From NCBI GenBank assembly GCA_030704615.1, contig CM060731.1, forward strand, positions 54,048,221 to 54,112,220: 64,000 nucleotides of DNA. The letters are read 5' to 3'. Source of the DNA: Takakia lepidozioides. Its lineage: Eukaryota > Streptophyta > Takakiopsida > Takakiales > Takakiaceae. How positions within the stretch are numbered: the stretch's first letter is position 1; each line of letters starts with the position of its first letter. Under the pieces are notes generated by a model. The model had not been told where the DNA came from. It saw only the letters and a list, made by a program, of their open reading frames with translations, and ran no database searches. A program made the translations under genes and the position numbers. Positions 60,101 through 64,000 of the stretch are shown here, in pieces.

Positions 60101-62552
60101 ATTGTCGAGTTTTAAGGTATGACATCTTGCCCCTATATTCTGCAATGCAGTTATCCGGAAGCCGTCGAAACTGATTACAATCGCTGGACAAGAAGTTTTG
60201 TTGCATCCATAAGACATCCATGACTATAATTATACTATGCCCCAGAGTAAATTGCTTAGAAGCCTCGGCACAATGAATAGGACTGCAAGATCCATTCGAG
60301 AGAATAAAGAAAGAAACTTTTAACCCCCATGGCAGAGAGTGAGAGCTGCAGATTCTTCAACAAACACTTGCCGATTTGTAGCAGCAACAACTACCACCCG
60401 CGAAGGACTACTTGAAGGCCCTCTTGAGGATCGAATACCATCCATCAATGTCAGAAGCTGGGCCACCAATCTAGTCTCTTGTTGTCGCCTGCCAGCAAAT
60501 CCAACACCGTGCAAAACTGATTGAACAGCGCAACAAATTAAAATCGAGAACACTGTGCTTTCGAGCTTTATACAAAGCTCAAAGGTATATGTGGGCTTTT
60601 GCTGACAGTATAGAACCAATTCAACACTGCACGGAGGCAAAACAGAGAAGACACATTGTGATGCAAGATAATCTTGCCTAAGCAAATGACGAGTTCTGTA
60701 CGGAAAACAACTCAAAGATCTTAGACAAGGCTCAAAAGCTTTACCTGGAATCGCGGTGAGGGCACATCGTGTCGATTTCGTCAATGAAGATTACAGCCGG
60801 TTTCCCCCTTGCTGCTTCTGACGCTGCTTTTGCAAAGGCTTCCCGCAGTACTCGTTCACTCTCTCCCGCATATGCTTTATGCACAGATGCTCCACTGTAC
60901 CCCTCCCAAGGATATGAAAGAAAAGAAGAGAGAGGAACAGACTCGAGAAAGGAGTCAGATAACAATCCCCACATGGAACTGGCACAGCTCTCCAACAGCC
61001 AGCAACATCTCCTCTAGTTGTTCTCAAGGCAAATGCAATATTGAGTGGCAAGGAGAGAAAGAAAGAAAAGAAACTCTAAACATCCACAGGGAAGGCAGAC
61101 TGCCAATGGAAAAACTAGAACAAGGAGGCATGTCCACTTCAGAAAACGACACCTAAAGATGAAGCAACTCATGCACATAGGCAGCCCTTCGGATCCTCCA
61201 AAGTGAAAGCATCTGTGAAAGAGAGAGGGAGACCTGAGAGAGGTAAAATGAGCACTGCATTCTCGAGCCACCGCATGAACCAAGCTTGTCTGCACAAGGA
61301 ACAGGCTCCAACTAACACAAATCAACTACGACTAACTATATTGACACTCATCTGTGTTCCAACATAAGAAGGAACTTGACAAAAAGGCTGGACAAGAAGA
61401 AGTACCTTACCAGTCCCAGGGGGCCCATACAGGAGGAGACCCTTGGGCCACTGCTCCACCAGAATTGTTTAACATGCCAACATGCCCCACACATTCATCA
61501 GGACTAACCAATTGTGCCAAAAAGGTTGTTCTAAGATTTTCAAAAGTCCGGTGAGTAGCCTAATTAGATTATGTTGAAACAGAAGACGCTGTAACAAGTG
61601 AACCTTTATGGCCCACAAAGAATAAGTGACTGTGCGACCTCTTCCGACTCACACAACAAGCGTGATCTAAATAAGCTTGCAAGAGGCCTTCCCCTCGTAG
61701 TTGCCTTTTGTAGTTTTCCTTGTACCTTCTATATAGAGAATGCTGAGGTCTCAATGCACAGGTCACAAAGGATACTAATGTTCTGCATGGCTCTTTTGCA
61801 AAAACGGATGTGTTGCAGGAAACCGGCTGGAATCAGCTGGATTAAGTTTCCTCCTGATTCCATCCTGGTTCTATGCGTCATATGGGGGTAAATGACATTG
61901 AATCAGAAATATAGTAAGTAGTCCCTTGCCCTTGTATGCTGAATTGAGTGCCCTGACCAAGCTCTCTAAACATTAAGAGTTCAGGCTGCGAAATGTGCCC
62001 CTGGTACTACTTAGAGTATTTGGTACATCAGTTCCAATTACTGTAGATCATATATGCATCGAATGATTCCTTGGTGACGTAGAATCAATCAGCTTCTAGC
62101 GATTAGATCAATACAGCAATGTAAGGTACTATGCTAAGTGTTATTTGATTATCTTATTCCCACAAGTGATGGCCAGCCAAGTGTGATGATATCTCCATTG
62201 AAGGCGTATTACTTATGCACAATCTGTAAAAAGTTCACATATCATGTCCATTTGCACTGGTTATAGAGGGAGGCTATAAAACAGCAGGACACCATCTCTG
62301 CACCAAGTTTCCTTCCTGAATACTTAGGAAATTTCTGTAGAAGAAATTAAAGGGCAACGAAACAGATTTGAAGGGTACCCGCAAGCCTAAAATTCTGGCC
62401 TCCTCAGCATACAGAATGGGCCATAGAAGAAGCTCCCGCAAGGCCTGCAGGGGTGCTGCCATGCCCGCCACCACGCTCTCAGCTCTCCAGTCATTCCCAT
62501 CCCCCTCAGAATCCCCTCGCCCTTCTGCATGATGCTCCCCCACTGTCGCCAT
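51149..62552 (-). CDS. CDC48B-type double AAA+ ATPase
   Basis: Twelve exons give 569 aa: 62552-62379, 61450-61406, 61289-61234, 60894-60745, 60488-60372, 59694-59595, 59423-59139, 52878-52709, 52515-52387, 51856-51748, 51641-51564, 51445-51149. All phases agree. First ATPase domain: Walker A GPPGTGK, Walker B VIFIDEID, arginine-finger region RRPGRFDRE. Second: [50 protein letters not shown]. Segment order and spacing follow Arabidopsis CDC48B (603 aa), including [12 protein letters not shown] and [11 protein letters not shown]. The N-terminal substrate domain of true CDC48 is absent, as in that subfamily. Here the C terminus stops after SYANFKAKT without the membrane-anchor-like tail of the Arabidopsis protein. 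Intron 5 is GC-AG. Exon 10 may instead begin at 51888, adding 32 bp in a compatible acceptor context. Cellular role of the subfamily is poorly known. A rearranged LINE fills intron 7. Confidence 0.93.
53842..54900 (+). pseudogene. LINE ORF1-like region fused to endonuclease N terminus, with internal repeats
   Basis: A 352-codon open frame. The N-terminal half ([33 protein letters not shown]) resembles plant LINE ORF1 linkers. Three tandem 141-bp units (47 aa each), starting near 54251, 54392 and 54533, carry [16 protein letters not shown]. The C-terminal end, [13 protein letters not shown] with AGQETWE, is the N terminus of an APE-type endonuclease. The frame stops at 54900, near the first inversion breakpoint. 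No in-frame ATG precedes 53842, so a full product is doubtful. Confidence 0.75.
54251..54673 (+). repeat. Three 141-bp in-frame tandem repeats in LINE ORF1 region
   Basis: Units of 47 codons begin at 54251, 54392 and 54533; the last loses similarity towards its end. Each carries [15 protein letters not shown] and a following HGVIVP or HGVTVP. A partial unit ([13 protein letters not shown]) precedes the first. Confidence 0.88.
54933..55445 (-). pseudogene. Inverted LINE endonuclease C-terminal segment
   Basis: The minus strand reads [56 protein letters not shown] and ends at [16 protein letters not shown] and SDH are the conserved APE endonuclease motifs. It lies opposite to the ORF1 and RT segments of the same element. 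Confidence 0.88.
55667..55965 (-). pseudogene. Inverted LINE linker segment (between endonuclease and RT)
   Basis: The minus strand reads [20 protein letters not shown] through [20 protein letters not shown] and WWTNEIKLK. In copy 1 the same sequence continues directly into [10 protein letters not shown]. Here that continuation starts on the plus strand at about 55967, so the linker has been flipped in place. Confidence 0.88.
55967..58472 (+). pseudogene. LINE reverse transcriptase and zinc tail, multiply frameshifted
   Basis: Reads [62 protein letters not shown], then the [18 protein letters not shown] zinc motif across several frames. Defects include TAG after DKKFW (56158), frame loss near 56590, a TAA in place of Tyr before VFFLDV (about 56840), a 10-bp deletion after GLWFRLWS (about 56916) relative to copy 1, and further shifts near 57400, 57970 and 58215. 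It is inactive. Confidence 0.9.
58488..59040 (+). mobile_element. Third LINE tail, joined directly to copy 2
   Basis: Starts abruptly after the TCTCTAG end of copy 2 with a diverged relative of the same C-terminal domain: [57 protein letters not shown]. It ends GACTTATGAGTACATTC followed by a TC-rich tail. It is a 5'-truncated, distinct subfamily member, inserted into or beside the tail of copy 2. Confidence 0.88.
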
Positions 62553-62627
62553 AGCACAATTGCAAGTGCATCCACACACCCTGATCAAAGGTGTCTCATA
62601 CTGGCTCAGCTGCACTGCAAGCTTCAC

Positions 62628-64000
62628 CTGTGCCTTCTAGTAAGCTTCGCCCAAGAATGAAATGCCTTACCAAGCATGATCATCAAGCAGCTATAGTAGC
62701 ATGCTTACCCTTGATCGGATTGTCCAGTTCCCTCACTCACTCCATCTGCATCCATACCACACTCTCCATCAATAGGAACAGATTTTCTATGACTTATCCC
62801 CAAGAATGCGATCAAACATAGAATCCCAGCCATGTTTTACGCCCAGATCATGGCATACATCTATCCTGATTTCCCTGTCTGAAAAACTTGCAGAATCCAA
62901 TGTGCCAAATGAAGATCCAAAAGCCGTTCCTGAATTACATATATACAGGGAAAGTGGGACAAAGGTATGCCATCATCTGGGTGGAACTTGCAGAATTCAG
63001 ATCCCCCAATTGTAGAACTATCACCCCTAACCAGGAGTTCTGCGCAAGGATCACCCTAAACTGGCCCCACTGATGAGATGGCCAAAACCGACATGAGATA
63101 ACACTTGACTGAAGAAATAGTTCTCTCCCTCCCCCTCTCTCTCCAAGACGGCACAAAAATCAAACAGAGGATGAGGGGATTATCAAATATTAGCCAACAG
63201 ATTTCAAGCTCGAAAACGCTTTTATCTTCGTGGCACTCGAAAATTTAGCTGAACTACTTCCAAGACAAAAACAAAAAAGGCCAGAATCAAGGTCCAAATT
63301 TTACACCACAACACTCAGTGAATCTCAATGCCACAGCAACCGCTAATACTAAGCTCTAGAGATGTGCGCAAGGTCGCCTTTGAGACTTGACACCTTTCCT
63401 ACTTCATGGACACCCACTTTTGCGCATTTTTTCAAACTCCCCATTGTAATAGTGATGCGAATAAGATTTTTGCTGCTGCCTCGACTTGTACATTGTATTT
63501 GACGGATTTCCCCAACTGTACAAGACTGTGAGTCCGATTGAAGTGACAAAACTGGTAGACTATAAGACACCTCCTACACCTCCTGTACAATTCACCTTAG
63601 CACCACTGCTAACACGGCACTTACTTCGAATGAGGTGAGAACCAAAATCTGTACAGTTTCTTAAAAGACTTCCTTTCCGACAGATCTTCCATGAATTGCT
63701 AAAACGCCTGCGATAAACCCTGCGATGCCCTTGCGAACCCTAGAACACCTCGTCACGTGAACACCAGACCTCATTAAAATAATCCGAATCACCAGAAAAG
63801 ATGCTATATTGCAAGGGAAAGCTTCCAGTCCGTTAAGATTCCTGAATATAGCATCGTTGATAGCACCTCTGTTCAACTCCGGCCGTCGGAGTCTCTCCCA
63901 ATGAGAGTCAAGAATTGACGAATGCTGTCAACTTCGTCCGGACGGCGACGTGGGCAGCGAGAGTCGTCGGAAGTCTGCTCAGAGATGGACGAAAGTGGAG
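62628..64000. other. CDC48B-type 5' flank to window end
   Basis: No supportable gene. An ATG at 63985 (plus) in GC-richer sequence near the window edge could begin a divergent gene, but only five codons are visible. Confidence 0.3.

Overview
This window is nuclear DNA from a land plant, most likely a seed-free vascular plant such as a fern. The support is spliced plant genes, a chloroplast-targeted RuBisCO small subunit with introns at the classic rbcS positions, a GNA-type lectin gene, long repeat-rich introns and abundant non-LTR elements. The fern assignment is inference; the plant assignment is firm. Reading the splice sites by hand gives eight gene models that stay in frame throughout.

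Layout. 2.0-4.4 kb (-): a THA8-like PPR protein, 4 exons. 4.8-15.8 kb (+): valyl-tRNA synthetase, 21 exons and 1,079 aa, divergent from the PPR gene across a short promoter with two telo-boxes. Its intron 13 holds a 2.65-kb 5'-truncated LINE in antisense, flanked by a perfect 15-bp target-site duplication. 17.4-19.3 kb (+): an OTU deubiquitinase (OTUD6B type), 4 exons. 20.0-22.5 kb: a patchwork of copied pieces of the ValRS 3' flank, the RACK1 last exon with its 3' flank, and the OTU 5' flank with its last exon. 22.5-23.5 kb: a promoter-like stretch and a G-poor, A/C-rich tract. 23.5 kb: a tRNA-derived SINE. 23.7-33.8 kb: a duplicated block carrying a lectin pseudogene (24.3 kb) and an intact secreted mannose-binding-type lectin (30.6 kb). 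One copy of the block contains a TTAA-flanked piggyBac-like non-autonomous element and the other copy keeps its empty site. 33.9-36.0 kb: a composite insertion with an L1-type LINE tail. 36.6-38.3 kb (-): RACK1, 2 exons. 39.1-44.3 kb (+): a SUF4/BuGZ zinc-finger protein, 7 exons, divergent from RACK1. 46.5-47.4 kb (-): rbcS. 51.1-62.6 kb (-): a CDC48B-type double AAA ATPase, 12 exons. Its 6.3-kb intron 7 carries a second copy of the same LINE, rearranged and again antisense to the host, followed by a third LINE tail.

The genes are housekeeping or growth genes (translation, ubiquitin handling, ribosome scaffold, photosynthesis, chromatin or mitosis) and do not form a pathway or cluster. The most unusual content is the young LINE family with TC-rich tails sitting antisense in two essential-gene introns, the dated TTAA element, and the three-gene mosaic at 20-22.5 kb. 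I found no CRISPR array, prokaryotic operon or complete virus.
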